64,000 nucleotides of DNA from Chitinophaga pinensis. GTDB lineage: Bacteria > Bacteroidota > Bacteroidia > UKL13-3. Position numbers and translations under genes: made by a program. The first letter of the stretch is position 1; every line of letters starts with the position of its first letter. The stretch is taken from NCBI GenBank assembly GCA_945870425.1, contig CAMBSD010000003.1, positions 1 to 64,000 on the forward strand, written 5' to 3'. Positions 1 to 7,947 of the stretch are shown here, piece by piece. A model generated the notes under the pieces. The model saw nothing but the letters and a program-made list of their open reading frames with translations. It was not told where the DNA came from and did not search any database.

Positions 1-150
1 ATATCATTAATTACAGATGTATCGTTGTGATTTGCTTTCAAAATGTGTTCTTTCGTTATTGATAAATACTATACTAGGCCTCAAATCCTTTTTGGTATTG
101 CGTTTCAGGGAATTTGACACAACAAAAAAAATGTAACAAAGTATTTATTA

Positions 151-179
151 AAAAGCAGCTTCGGCTGCTTTTTTGTTTT
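151..179 (+). terminator. UUCG-loop hairpin terminator, copy 1
   Basis: The arm AAAAGCAGC (151-159), loop TTCG (160-163) and arm GCTGCTTTT (164-172) form a strong hairpin followed by T-rich sequence. UUCG is an exceptionally stable tetraloop. This is the form of an intrinsic terminator; the A-rich left arm would let it work in both directions. The gene it ends would lie left of the window. Confidence 0.7.
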
Positions 180-301
180 AAAGAAGTGCATTCTTATTAA
201 TCTTTAAATCCTATAAATCAGTGTTCGGACAATGTACTGGGAAATTGTTGTTGGTCGGGAGACACAACAACGGGCAACATTGAACTTAGATGTATTTATT
301 A

Positions 302-331
302 AAAAGTAGCTTCGGCTGCTTTTTTTGTTTT
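302..331 (+). terminator. UUCG-loop hairpin terminator, copy 2
   Basis: Arm AAAAGTAGC (302-310), loop TTCG (311-314), arm GCTGCTTTT (315-323), then a T run. It differs from the copy at 151 by one base in the stem, which turns an A-T pair into a G-T wobble and so keeps the fold. About ten bases in front of the stem are shared with copy 1, so this is a duplicated block, not chance similarity. Confidence 0.65.
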
Positions 332-379
332 GTAATGGCATAATTGGGTAGTAATGGAATTAACTTCTTTCTTGTTGGT

Positions 380-459
380 CAAAGTATCTTTTTAAGAGAT
401 TGCTTCGTGCCTCGCAATGACCTTGAAAAGTTTCTTCAAGCGTTCAGTATGATGATCGG
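380..459. repeat. 80-base dispersed repeat, copy 1
   Basis: These 80 bases align without gaps to 61444-61523 with roughly ten mismatches. The core contains the imperfect palindrome ATTGCTTCGTGC / CTCGCAATGA. Neither copy overlaps a supported gene. Confidence 0.7.
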
Positions 460-494
460 TCAATTCGAAAAATCAACAAATCAACAAATCAAAC

Positions 495-2951
495 CTAAGC
501 TGCATCTACATCAGCAAAAATGATAACAGAGCGGAAGTTTTTATCGCTTAGTAGTTTGCTTATTTGCTCAAAGGTGAATTTTTTAAGTTGTTTTAAGTGC
601 TTGTTGTTGCGGTCAATTTTTATCAAAAGTTCTTTGATATAATAGTTCCTGATTTTAGATACATAAGGGCTGGCTGGCCCAATGATGTTGTCGCCAAAGC
701 TTGGCATTAGCATATCAAGCAATAGGATGGCTGCATGTTCAGCTGTTTTGTATTCCTTGTGTTTAATGGTGATTTTAATAACACGCATCATGGGTGGATA
801 GGCGTAGTTGGAACGTTCAATCATTTCAAGGCTATACACCTCTTCGTAAGCGTTTTTTAACACACTCTGAATGATGGGGTGCGCAGGGGAGGAGGTTTGA
901 ATAACCACCCTGCCTTGTTTGTTTTTACGTCCTGCTCTTCCTCCCACTTGGGTTATCAATTGAAAGGCTCTCTCGCTAGCCCTAAAGTCGGGGAAATGCA
1001 GCAATTGGTCGGCATTGATAATACCTACCAAACTTACCTTTTCAAAATCCAAACCCTTGCTTAGCATTTGTGTTCCTACTAAGATGTCAAATTTATAGTC
1101 TTCAAAATCTTGTATGATTTTTTCATGGCCATGTTTGCTTTTGGCGGCATCCAAATCCAGTCTGCCTATCCTTGCATTCGGGAATAGGGTTTCTAATTCT
1201 TCTTCCACTTTTTCAGTACCAAATCCTTTGTAGTTGAGCAGGTGCGAGCCACACGCACCGCATTCAGCAGGGACTTTCATAGTAAAGCTACAGTAATGAC
1301 ATTTTAAGGAATCAATAGCTTTGTGATAGGTTAGGCTTATATCGCAGTTTTGGCATTTGGGTATCCAATGACAGCTGTGGCACTCAATCACTGGGGCAAA
1401 TCCCCTGCGGTTTTGGAACAAGATGACTTGTTCTTTATTGGCTAAGGTCTTTTCTATTTCGTGTACCAACACTGAAGTGAAATTGCCTTTTAGGGTTTTA
1501 ACCCTGTTTTCTTCTGCTATGTTGGCAAGGATAATTTCAGGGGGTAGTATCTCATCAAACCTTTGGTTTAATTGCACTAGGCCAAACTTATCTGCCTTAC
1601 AATTGAAGTAGGTTTCAAAGGCAGGTGTAGCAGAACCTAATAATACCTTGGCTTTGCTTTGATTGGCCAATACAATGGCTGAATCACGGGCATGGAAACG
1701 GGGCGCAGGTTCCTGTTGCTTGTAGGTTTGCTCGTGCTCTTCGTCCACTATGATTAAACCCAAGTCGCTAAAAGGTAGGAATAAGGAACTTCGCGGACCT
1801 ATCACTACATTGCATTGTCTTTGTTTTACTTTGTTCCATATTTCAACCCTTTCGTTATCGTTGAATTTAGAATGAAAAGCGATGGCTTGGTTTCCAAAAT
1901 AGTTTCTTACCCTATTGATGATTTGTGTGCTCAGGGCAATCTCGGGTAGCATAAAGAGCACTTGTTTTCCAAGGGCTAGTTGCTCATTGATGAGTTTGAT
2001 GTAGATATGTGTTTTACCGCTAGAGGTGATACCATGCAGCAAGCAAACTTCTTTTTGTTTGAAAGATGCTTGAATTTCATCATATGCTTTTTGCTGGTAT
2101 TCGTTCAGTTCGAAAGTGTCAACTAATGTATTGTCCAATAAAATTCTATCTACGGATACTTTGTATTCAGTAAAAATATTTTTGCTATAAAGTGTTTTTA
2201 AAACAGCCGCGCTTGCACCTGATTTACTCAGCAATAATTTTTTGTCAATGTCTTTATGCTCATGTTTGAGTTGCATATATGCCATCAAAATATTGAGTTG
2301 GTTGGCCTTTTTTTCTAAGAGGTTAAAGAGGCCATGCAAGGCTTCTTCGCTTTCATAATCACTATGTAGGGCTATGCAAGTTTTAAATTTCTCTTTGTAT
2401 TTGTCTTCTACAATTTCTTGTGTGAGGATGGCTTCTTTTATTACCAAGCTCTTGATAAATGGGAATACATTTTTGATGCCTAGGATGCTTGATATTTCGG
2501 CTATGCTTAATTTGTCTTGCAGCTCTAAGGCTTCTATTATGAGGTATTCTCTATCGTCTAACTCGATGCTGTTTTTATCAAATTCGGGGTTGAGGATAAT
2601 GGTGCTTTCGCTTGCCAGTTTAAAAGGGGCGGGGAGGGCTGCATTCATCACATCTCCTAGTGAACACATATAGTATTCTGCCATCCATTGCCAAAAATTT
2701 AATTGTTCTTGGGAGATGAGTGGACTTTCGTCTAACACCGAATTGATGTACTTAGCTTCGTATTCGGCTGGAGGTTGGTTGTGAATGCTATGCACCAATG
2801 CAGAATACACGCGGGTTTTACCAAATTGCACAATGACTCTTTTGCCAACTGCCACATCTTCCATCAACACATTGGGTACACGATAGGTATACAACCTATT
2901 GAGATGCAGGGGTAATATAACGTTTACAAATGTGGCTAATGCTTCGGTCAA
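495..2951 (-). CDS. priA: Primosomal replication-restart helicase PriA
   Basis: PriA is a 3'-5' DNA helicase that recognises stalled forks and reloads the replisome. Numbering from the first in-frame ATG at 3035: Walker A GITSSGKT at 335-342, DEEH box at 431-434, GSAT at 467-470, and eight zinc-binding cysteines in CxxC pairs between 552 and 595, followed by a GRAGR motif of helicase motif VI. An ATG at 3035 would add 28 residues, but the codons LGFLGGS there are read straight out of the ACCACCTAAG repeat, and the family begins only a few residues before FVNVILPLHLNR. I therefore prefer the TTG at 2951, giving 818 residues. No Shine-Dalgarno is visible at either start. Function is secure; the start is not. 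Confidence 0.95.
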   Translation of the reverse strand: MTEALATFVNVILPLHLNRLYTYRVPNVLMEDVAVGKRVIVQFGKTRVYSALVHSIHNQPPAEYEAKYINSVLDESPLISQEQLNFWQWMAEYYMCSLGDVMNAALPAPFKLASESTIILNPEFDKNSIELDDREYLIIEALELQDKLSIAEISSILGIKNVFPFIKSLVIKEAILTQEIVEDKYKEKFKTCIALHSDYESEEALHGLFNLLEKKANQLNILMAYMQLKHEHKDIDKKLLLSKSGASAAVLKTLYSKNIFTEYKVSVDRILLDNTLVDTFELNEYQQKAYDEIQASFKQKEVCLLHGITSSGKTHIYIKLINEQLALGKQVLFMLPEIALSTQIINRVRNYFGNQAIAFHSKFNDNERVEIWNKVKQRQCNVVIGPRSSLFLPFSDLGLIIVDEEHEQTYKQQEPAPRFHARDSAIVLANQSKAKVLLGSATPAFETYFNCKADKFGLVQLNQRFDEILPPEIILANIAEENRVKTLKGNFTSVLVHEIEKTLANKEQVILFQNRRGFAPVIECHSCHWIPKCQNCDISLTYHKAIDSLKCHYCSFTMKVPAECGACGSHLLNYKGFGTEKVEEELETLFPNARIGRLDLDAAKSKHGHEKIIQDFEDYKFDILVGTQMLSKGLDFEKVSLVGIINADQLLHFPDFRASERAFQLITQVGGRAGRKNKQGRVVIQTSSPAHPIIQSVLKNAYEEVYSLEMIERSNYAYPPMMRVIKITIKHKEYKTAEHAAILLLDMLMPSFGDNIIGPASPYVSKIRNYYIKELLIKIDRNNKHLKQLKKFTFEQISKLLSDKNFRSVIIFADVDAA

Positions 2952-3009
2952 TGTATGCGAATTAAGGAAATGGGAGGGGGGAAAGCAAATGAAATTCGTG
3001 TTAGTTTTT

Positions 3010-3368
3010 GAACCACCTAAGAAACCTAAGGGCACTTAAGATTATTATAGGGAAAACTATGTGTTTAAAATTTGATGATTGAACCACCTAAGGCACCTAA
3101 GAATACCTAAGACTAATTCTATGTTATTATATGTTTATTTTCAATGACTGAACCACCTAAGAAAGCTGAGCGCACCTGAGATATACTTGAGTTTACTTAG
3201 GTGACTAAGGTGGTTAAACTTCAATGATTGAACCACCTAAGAGAGCTGAGCGCACTTAAGATTTTTATAGGGAAAATTATGTATTTAAAATTCAATGATT
3301 GAACCACCTAAGAGAGCTAAGAGCAGCTAAGAAATTCTTAAGTTTACTTAGGTGACTAAGGTGGTTAA
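3010..3368. repeat. ACCACCTAAG repeat cluster
   Basis: Five copies of GAACCACCTAAG start at 3010, 3081, 3150, 3230 and 3301, spaced 71, 69, 80 and 71 bases. Two units (3150-3217 and 3301-3368) are complete hairpins closing with CTTAGGTGACTAAGGTGGTT; the units at 3010 and 3230 are near-identical half units lacking the closing arm. Inside each unit CTAAG/CTGAG/TTAAG words recur about every 9-10 bases. It fills the whole gap between priA and the next gene and carries no coding frame of its own. Confidence 0.85.
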
Positions 3369-3375
3369 CAAAGAA

Positions 3376-3756
3376 TTATTCCTCATAAAATTCTTCCAAA
3401 GCTGCTATGTAATTGTTTTCCCAACCTTCTACAATGTCATCATAGTCTTCATCAGGGATGTTGATATGATTAATTTCTAGTGAGGTACCATGCTTGTGTG
3501 GGTGCAGTTTGATTGTGACAATGGATTCCTCCGCTTGGTCACCGAAATACCATTGTTGCACAATCTTTGAATCTTGCACAAATTCTAGGTTTTTACCTAC
3601 AATGCTACCATCCCAAAGTGAAAACTCAGAACCTGGCTCAGTTGACATTTCTGCCTTTTCTCCACTCCACAAATGAATGGTGGCAGCGGTTGTTAGCGCT
3701 AAATATACATCTTGTTGACTGGCAGGTATGATATAATATTTTTTGAAGGTTTTCAT
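3376..3756 (-). CDS. START-like (SRPBCC) domain protein
   Basis: This 126-residue protein is a single START-like/AHSA1 fold domain with no signal peptide, so it should be cytoplasmic. The pattern is typical of the small Bacteroidota branch: an N-terminal beta strand, a helix with VYLALT, an aromatic WSGEKAEMS segment near residue 30, a SLWDG turn, then WYFGD and a long C-terminal helix ending in acidic residues. Such proteins bind hydrophobic ligands or act as co-chaperones, but the ligand cannot be read from sequence. It is separated from priA by the repeat cluster and is probably its own transcript. Confidence 0.8.
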   Translation of the reverse strand: MKTFKKYYIIPASQQDVYLALTTAATIHLWSGEKAEMSTEPGSEFSLWDGSIVGKNLEFVQDSKIVQQWYFGDQAEESIVTIKLHPHKHGTSLEINHINIPDEDYDDIVEGWENNYIAALEEFYEE

Positions 3757-3859
3757 TTATAAACGACAAGTTTGATAATGACAAATCTACAAATGTTGCC
3801 TTGATTTTTCATAATAAAAATATGCAGCAAGCAATTGAAAATGTTTTATTCAAAGATTA

Positions 3860-3867
3860 TAGATTTG
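3860..3867 (+). promoter_or_regulatory. Candidate -7 box for arfB
   Basis: TAGATTTG matches the Bacteroidota -7 consensus TAnnTTTG perfectly. A TTG lies 22 bases upstream (3835-3837), slightly further than the usual 19. The start codon at 3892 would be about 20 bases after transcription start. Confidence 0.4.
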
Positions 3868-3891
3868 GATCGAAAATAAATACCTTGCATC

Positions 3892-4299
3892 ATGCATTTT
3901 AAAGCACCATTTTTAAACAAAGAGTTTGTATATAAGACCAGTCGCAGCGGGGGAAAGGGCGGACAAAATGTAAACAAAGTATCTACCAAGGTGCAGATTG
4001 ATTTTAGTATTGTTAGCTCCTTGCTGTTGAGCGAAACTGAGAAGGAATTATTGCTTCATAAGTTGGAAGGTAAACTAAGTACAGAGGGTATTTTGCAAGT
4101 GATTGCTCAGGCCGAAAGAACACAATTGGGCAATAAAGAGATTGCACTTAAAAAGATGTATGCCATTCTGAACAAGTGTTTTGTACAAAAGAAAAAAAGG
4201 AAAGCTACTAAGCCCAGCAAATCTTCAGTAGAAAAGAGATTGAAGTCTAAGAAGCATCAATCGCAAATCAAACAAATGCGTAAGGTAGGAGAGGATTAG
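3892..4299 (+). CDS. arfB: Ribosome-rescue peptidyl-tRNA hydrolase ArfB
   Basis: ArfB (YaeJ) is a release-factor-like protein that enters stalled ribosomes lacking a stop codon and hydrolyses the peptidyl-tRNA. The catalytic GGQ is at residues 23-25 within SGGKGGQNVNK, and there is no stop-codon recognition domain. The C-terminal 40 residues are very rich in lysine and arginine, the tail that in this family lies in the empty mRNA channel. The 135-residue length is normal. The gene stands alone between two repeat blocks. Confidence 0.95.
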   Translation: MHFKAPFLNKEFVYKTSRSGGKGGQNVNKVSTKVQIDFSIVSSLLLSETEKELLLHKLEGKLSTEGILQVIAQAERTQLGNKEIALKKMYAILNKCFVQKKKRKATKPSKSSVEKRLKSKKHQSQIKQMRKVGED

Positions 4300-4321
4300 T
4301 AATTATTATCGTGAACCGAAC

Positions 4322-4611
4322 AAATGCTTGGTGGTAGTCTATTTCTCGACTCCGCTCGAAATGACAAAGGTTGTGAATTGAGCAACCGAGCAGCCGTGAA
4401 CTGAACAATCGTGAACTGAATAACTGCAAACGGAACAAATGCTTGGTGGCAGTCTATTTCTCGACTCCGCTCGAAATGACAAAGGATGTGAATTGAACAA
4501 CCGAGCTGCCGTGAACTGAATAAATGCTTGGTGGCAGTCTATTTCTCGTCTCCGCTCGAAATGACAAAGGTTTTGACTTGAGCAACCGAATAACCGTGAA
4601 CTGAACAACTA
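4322..4611. repeat. Three-copy tandem repeat, 85-115 base units
   Basis: Units begin at about 4322, 4437 and 4522 with AAATGCTTGGTGG, continue through TTTCTCGACTCCGCTCGAAA and end in short words such as GTGAACTGAA repeated a variable number of times. The core has the inverted repeat TTCTCGA..TCCGCTCGAAA. Unit length changes through copy number of the ten-base GTGAACTGAA-like words. A frame of 89 codons crosses it on the minus strand but is just the repeat read as protein. Confidence 0.8.
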
Positions 4612-5331
4612 CTAAGAATCGTATTTCTCCAACAACTTTATCAATACTGCAAAGTCCTTTGGATATTCAGCTACCACATCATAATCTTTATCAAAGGCAT
4701 TGAATTTGAGGTTATATGAATGAAGAGCAACTCGCTTCATCATAGGTTCTTCATTTTGCCATTTCGATTCATTGAATTTTATTTTGATATCCGACAAATA
4801 GGGCATTTTGCCTTGGTATAAGGTATCGGCCACAATGGGTAAATTTTGAGAAGCCAAATGCACCCTTATTTGATGCAATCTTCCTGTAACGGGTTTGCAT
4901 TCGAGTAGTGTAAAATGTCTGAAGTTTTTCAAAGTATTTACGATGGTCTGGGAAGGCTTGCCATCTTTTCTATCCACCACCGCTGTGCCTTTTCTGGTTT
5001 GGCTAAGAGGTAAAAGAATCTCTTGATCCTTTACATTAACAATTGCATTCACCACTGCATGATACCTTTTTTCAACTTCACGTTTTTCAAACTTAATGGC
5101 CATTTCTCTATAGGCTTCATCGCTTTTGGCAAGCAATAAAATACCACTTGTTTCTTTGTCAAGCCTATGGCAGAGACGTAAGTTTTCATCATGCCTCTTT
5201 GCCAATTTAATAATGCTATGGTTAGCTTCTTGTCTGTCGTCTAAACTCGAGAAACCTGCGGGTTTATTGATAAAAACAAAGTGCTCATCTTCAAAAATCA
5301 GTATCTCTTCTAATCGTTTAATGTTTTTCAT
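4612..5331 (-). CDS. RluA-family RNA pseudouridine synthase
   Basis: The enzyme isomerises uridine to pseudouridine in rRNA or tRNA. The family signature HRLDKETSG lies at residues 55-63 with catalytic Asp58, preceded by INKPAG near 21 and followed by the GRLHQIR motif around residue 155 that closes the active site. At 239 residues it has the catalytic domain only and no S4 RNA-binding domain, like the RluA/RluC-short and TruC types. Which uridine it modifies cannot be told. The ATG at 5331 is 26 bases from the end of the upstream pspC gene, so co-transcription is possible. Confidence 0.9.
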   Translation of the reverse strand: MKNIKRLEEILIFEDEHFVFINKPAGFSSLDDRQEANHSIIKLAKRHDENLRLCHRLDKETSGILLLAKSDEAYREMAIKFEKREVEKRYHAVVNAIVNVKDQEILLPLSQTRKGTAVVDRKDGKPSQTIVNTLKNFRHFTLLECKPVTGRLHQIRVHLASQNLPIVADTLYQGKMPYLSDIKIKFNESKWQNEEPMMKRVALHSYNLKFNAFDKDYDVVAEYPKDFAVLIKLLEKYDS

Positions 5332-5357
5332 TTATATATGTAAGGTGGCAAAGCTAT

Positions 5358-7355
5358 TTAATTGTCATTATCTTTTTCAGTTTCGGTACTTATTTTTACG
5401 GGACCAATCTGGGTTTCTTCTATAATTACTTTTTTACCGTTTTTATAGATTGTTTTCTTTTTCACTTTCATTTTGTTTTTATCGTCCGAACCAATTTTTA
5501 TATCCACACTGCCATCGCCATCCTTGTTGTCTTCATTTATTTTGATGTGAATATCTTTATCGGTGCTGTCTGACGAGATATTTACTCCTTCATTCTCATC
5601 GCTGCTTTCATCCCATTCTTTCTCTTCTTCGCAGTTAATGGCTTTTAGACCTTTGGCTGTCATCTGTAATACCGCATTATCAGCTTCACTGTTGCAGAAA
5701 TCATATTTGTCTTCAAGCATATTGTAAACCCTTTCGTCAAGTATTAGAATCGTACCTACAGGTATAGCCAATTTGATAGAGATATCTTGGAATTTATATT
5801 TCTTGTCTTTGGCTATCCACACACCATAAGGTAAGGTGATTTTGTTTCCAACTATTTTTGGTTTGTAATCAATTTCATCAGCATTTGTTGAAGCCTCTAT
5901 TTCATTTGCACCTTTTGCGCTATATTTTATGGTCATACCCATACTATCATGCATTGATTTTTTGATTTTTAAATCAGTGAAAGGCAACATTAAACCGTTG
6001 TCGTTAAATACTAAATGTTCATCATTGATGCGAAAATCAGGTAGCTCTTGGCCTTCGGTATTTTCAGTGGCTTCAGCAAGACTGATATAGAGTGTATCAG
6101 ATTTTGATAAGCCAATGTATTCGTTCTTTGTATAATTGCTGTTAATTGAATTTTTATACCTGATACTTGAGAAAATCAATAAACTTACACCAATCATAAA
6201 AAACGCAGTTAAGGTTAAGGCAACGATTCTAGTTTTGTATTTTGGCTTAAACAAAATGCGAATGGCCAATAGAATGAATCCAACAATAGGAACAAGTAAT
6301 ATACAAGCAATACCAATTTTGGCTGATAATAATACTATCGCATCATCGCTAGCAAGCATGATGATTTGTTTAACAAATCCGGCATTGCCCAATCCAAAGG
6401 ATATAGCAATGAGACCAATCGTGATACCAATGGCTATGGCAAAGGCTATAAAAGCCATGAAACCCACAAATAATTTGATACAAACATTGAATATACTCGC
6501 TAATAAGCTGGTACTTTTACTTGCAAAATTATTGGTGCTGTTTGAGCCAGATTGGTTATCTTTTTTCACTTCTCGCTCAATGTTTTTGATATCTACCCTT
6601 TCACCACGCATTTGCAATTTTTCAGCAGCGGTTTGGGCTTGAGGGATGATAATCCATAAGATAATGTATAAAATAAAACCTGAACCAAATATGAATAATG
6701 ATACAACCAAGGCCAATCGAATCCAGATGGTATCAAGACCAAAGTAAGCGCCAATACCTGAGCATACACCACCAATGGTTTTATTATCCATATCGCGGAA
6801 TAGTTTTCTTGTTCTTATTTGTTTTTGTTGACGAATGATTTCAGCATCTTCACCTCTGGCTTTAGGTATTATCAACCATAGAATAAAATAAAATAAAAGT
6901 CCTGAACCATAAATTACAATGGCAACCACAAATAGGATTCTTATTAAAGTTGGATCGATATCAAAATATGAACCTATGCCCGAACAAACGCCCCCTAAAG
7001 ACTCATCAAATGGGTTACGTCTTAGTCTCTCAGTGCGCACGTTATGAGGAATGTATTGGCTTTCGTTAGTTCTTGTTTCGCTTGTGTTTTCAGCCCCATC
7101 CATTTGGTTCACATCTCCCATAATGCCCAATACATCATTGATATCATCGCTGTATAAGCTACTGCGACCATCCTTCAGTTTTTGGCTAAACAATTCAGCC
7201 ATCCGATATTCAATATCTGAAACGATGTCGGCCGTATCAGTATTGTTTCCAAAGTGTTTGTGCAACTTATCAAGGTAAGCTTTTAAAGTTTCGTAAGCCT
7301 TTTCTTCGATGGTAAATACGATGCCTCCCAGGTTTATTTGAAATACTTTATCCAT
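5358..7355 (-). CDS. Double PspC-domain membrane protein
   Basis: This 665-residue inner-membrane protein begins with a soluble domain of about 90 residues (permease-regulator-like, with DIVSDIEYRMAEL), followed by two PspC domains at roughly 112-168 and 186-245, each with GGVCSGIG and a TM segment ending in ILW.IIP. Further hydrophobic segments lie at about 289-321, 341-368 and 378-397. The C-terminal 265 residues are predicted outside the membrane and end in a highly charged tail rich in Asp, Lys and Ser. PspC proteins belong to the envelope-stress phage-shock response. It follows padR by 39 bases, the usual PadR-PspC pairing, so it is probably under PadR control. Confidence 0.85.
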   Translation of the reverse strand: MDKVFQINLGGIVFTIEEKAYETLKAYLDKLHKHFGNNTDTADIVSDIEYRMAELFSQKLKDGRSSLYSDDINDVLGIMGDVNQMDGAENTSETRTNESQYIPHNVRTERLRRNPFDESLGGVCSGIGSYFDIDPTLIRILFVVAIVIYGSGLLFYFILWLIIPKARGEDAEIIRQQKQIRTRKLFRDMDNKTIGGVCSGIGAYFGLDTIWIRLALVVSLFIFGSGFILYIILWIIIPQAQTAAEKLQMRGERVDIKNIEREVKKDNQSGSNSTNNFASKSTSLLASIFNVCIKLFVGFMAFIAFAIAIGITIGLIAISFGLGNAGFVKQIIMLASDDAIVLLSAKIGIACILLVPIVGFILLAIRILFKPKYKTRIVALTLTAFFMIGVSLLIFSSIRYKNSINSNYTKNEYIGLSKSDTLYISLAEATENTEGQELPDFRINDEHLVFNDNGLMLPFTDLKIKKSMHDSMGMTIKYSAKGANEIEASTNADEIDYKPKIVGNKITLPYGVWIAKDKKYKFQDISIKLAIPVGTILILDERVYNMLEDKYDFCNSEADNAVLQMTAKGLKAINCEEEKEWDESSDENEGVNISSDSTDKDIHIKINEDNKDGDGSVDIKIGSDDKNKMKVKKKTIYKNGKKVIIEETQIGPVKISTETEKDNDN

Positions 7356-7394
7356 TTTATTTTGTGTTTAATGAGTTTTTGATTTTATGATTAA

Positions 7395-7724
7395 CTATTT
7401 GGTGTTCACAACACGTTCTACTGCATCCACCAATTGTGTCCATGTTGATTTTAGTACTTGTAAGAAGTTTTCACCTTCTTTGGTCAATTGGTAGTATTTT
7501 CGGGGAGGGCCACTCTTCGATTCTACCCAGTTGTAACTCAATAAGCCATCGTTTTTCAGACGAGTAAGTAAGGGATATAAGGTGCCTTCAACCACGATCA
7601 ATTCAGATTTTTTCATTTCTTCTAAGATATCGCTGGCATAGGCTTCTCCTTTCGAAATTACTGCCAATATGCAGTATTCCAAAATTCCCTTTTTCATTTG
7701 TGCTTTGCTGTTCTCTATATCCAT
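7395..7724 (-). CDS. PadR-family transcriptional regulator
   Basis: A 109-residue winged-helix repressor of the short PadR type: the helix-turn-helix spans about 12-70, with VEGTLYPLLTRLKNDGLL as the recognition helix and wing, followed by a short C-terminal dimerisation helix. The motif GTLYPLL is diagnostic. It is first in an operon with the pspC gene. Its own promoter carries a palindrome over the -7 box (7763-7778), which fits autorepression. PadR repressors often sense small aromatic or envelope-active compounds, but the ligand here is unknown. Confidence 0.9.
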   Translation of the reverse strand: MDIENSKAQMKKGILEYCILAVISKGEAYASDILEEMKKSELIVVEGTLYPLLTRLKNDGLLSYNWVESKSGPPRKYYQLTKEGENFLQVLKSTWTQLVDAVERVVNTK

Positions 7725-7760
7725 ATCGGTTCTTTTAACTATTTAGTACAAATCATGGCA

Positions 7761-7790
7761 CAAAACTATTTATAGTTTAGTATTATGCAA
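7761..7790 (-). promoter_or_regulatory. padR-pspC promoter with overlapping palindrome
   Basis: On the minus strand a TTG (7790-7788) is followed after exactly 19 bases by TAGTTTTG (7768-7761), a full match to TAnnTTTG. Overlapping the -7 box is the perfect inverted repeat AAACTAT-TT-ATAGTTT (7763-7778). The start codon is 37 bases downstream. The arrangement is what an autorepressed operon would show. Confidence 0.55.
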
Positions 7791-7892
7791 TACAAAGTAC
7801 TTTAATATTTGTTAAGTATTTGAAATAAAGATGTTTAAATTTAGCATGATTTTTAATTTATTCTAAACCAAAGAATTGAAGTAAAGCCAAAC

Positions 7893-7922
7893 TTGTGTAT
7901 ATAGAAATATGAAATAGATTTC
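7893..7922 (+). promoter_or_regulatory. Candidate promoter of the BadF-like kinase
   Basis: TTG at 7893-7895, a spacer of 19 bases, then TAGATTTC at 7915-7922, which fits TAnnTTTG in five of the six defined positions. The ATG is 25 bases further on. Confidence 0.4.
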
Positions 7923-7947
7923 AATATTTGTAGGTAAATAGACGAAC

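Larger units (their letters stand above)
1..494. other. Gene-free left margin with repeats
   Basis: No convincing coding frame lies in these 494 bases. The stretch holds two near-identical hairpin terminators (151-179 and 302-331) inside a direct repeat, and an 80-base dispersed repeat (380-459) whose partner is at 61444-61523. Bases 1-140 show nothing I recognise; they may be the tail of whatever gene lies to the left of the window. Confidence 0.6.

Noticed and set aside
3010-3368. CRISPR-like regular array
   Set aside because: Units diverge from each other, spacing varies from 69 to 80, the intervals are not unique spacers, and no cas genes are present.
4339-4608. 89-codon minus-strand frame
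   Set aside because: It is a tandem repeat read as protein; similar phrases repeat three times in it at the repeat period.
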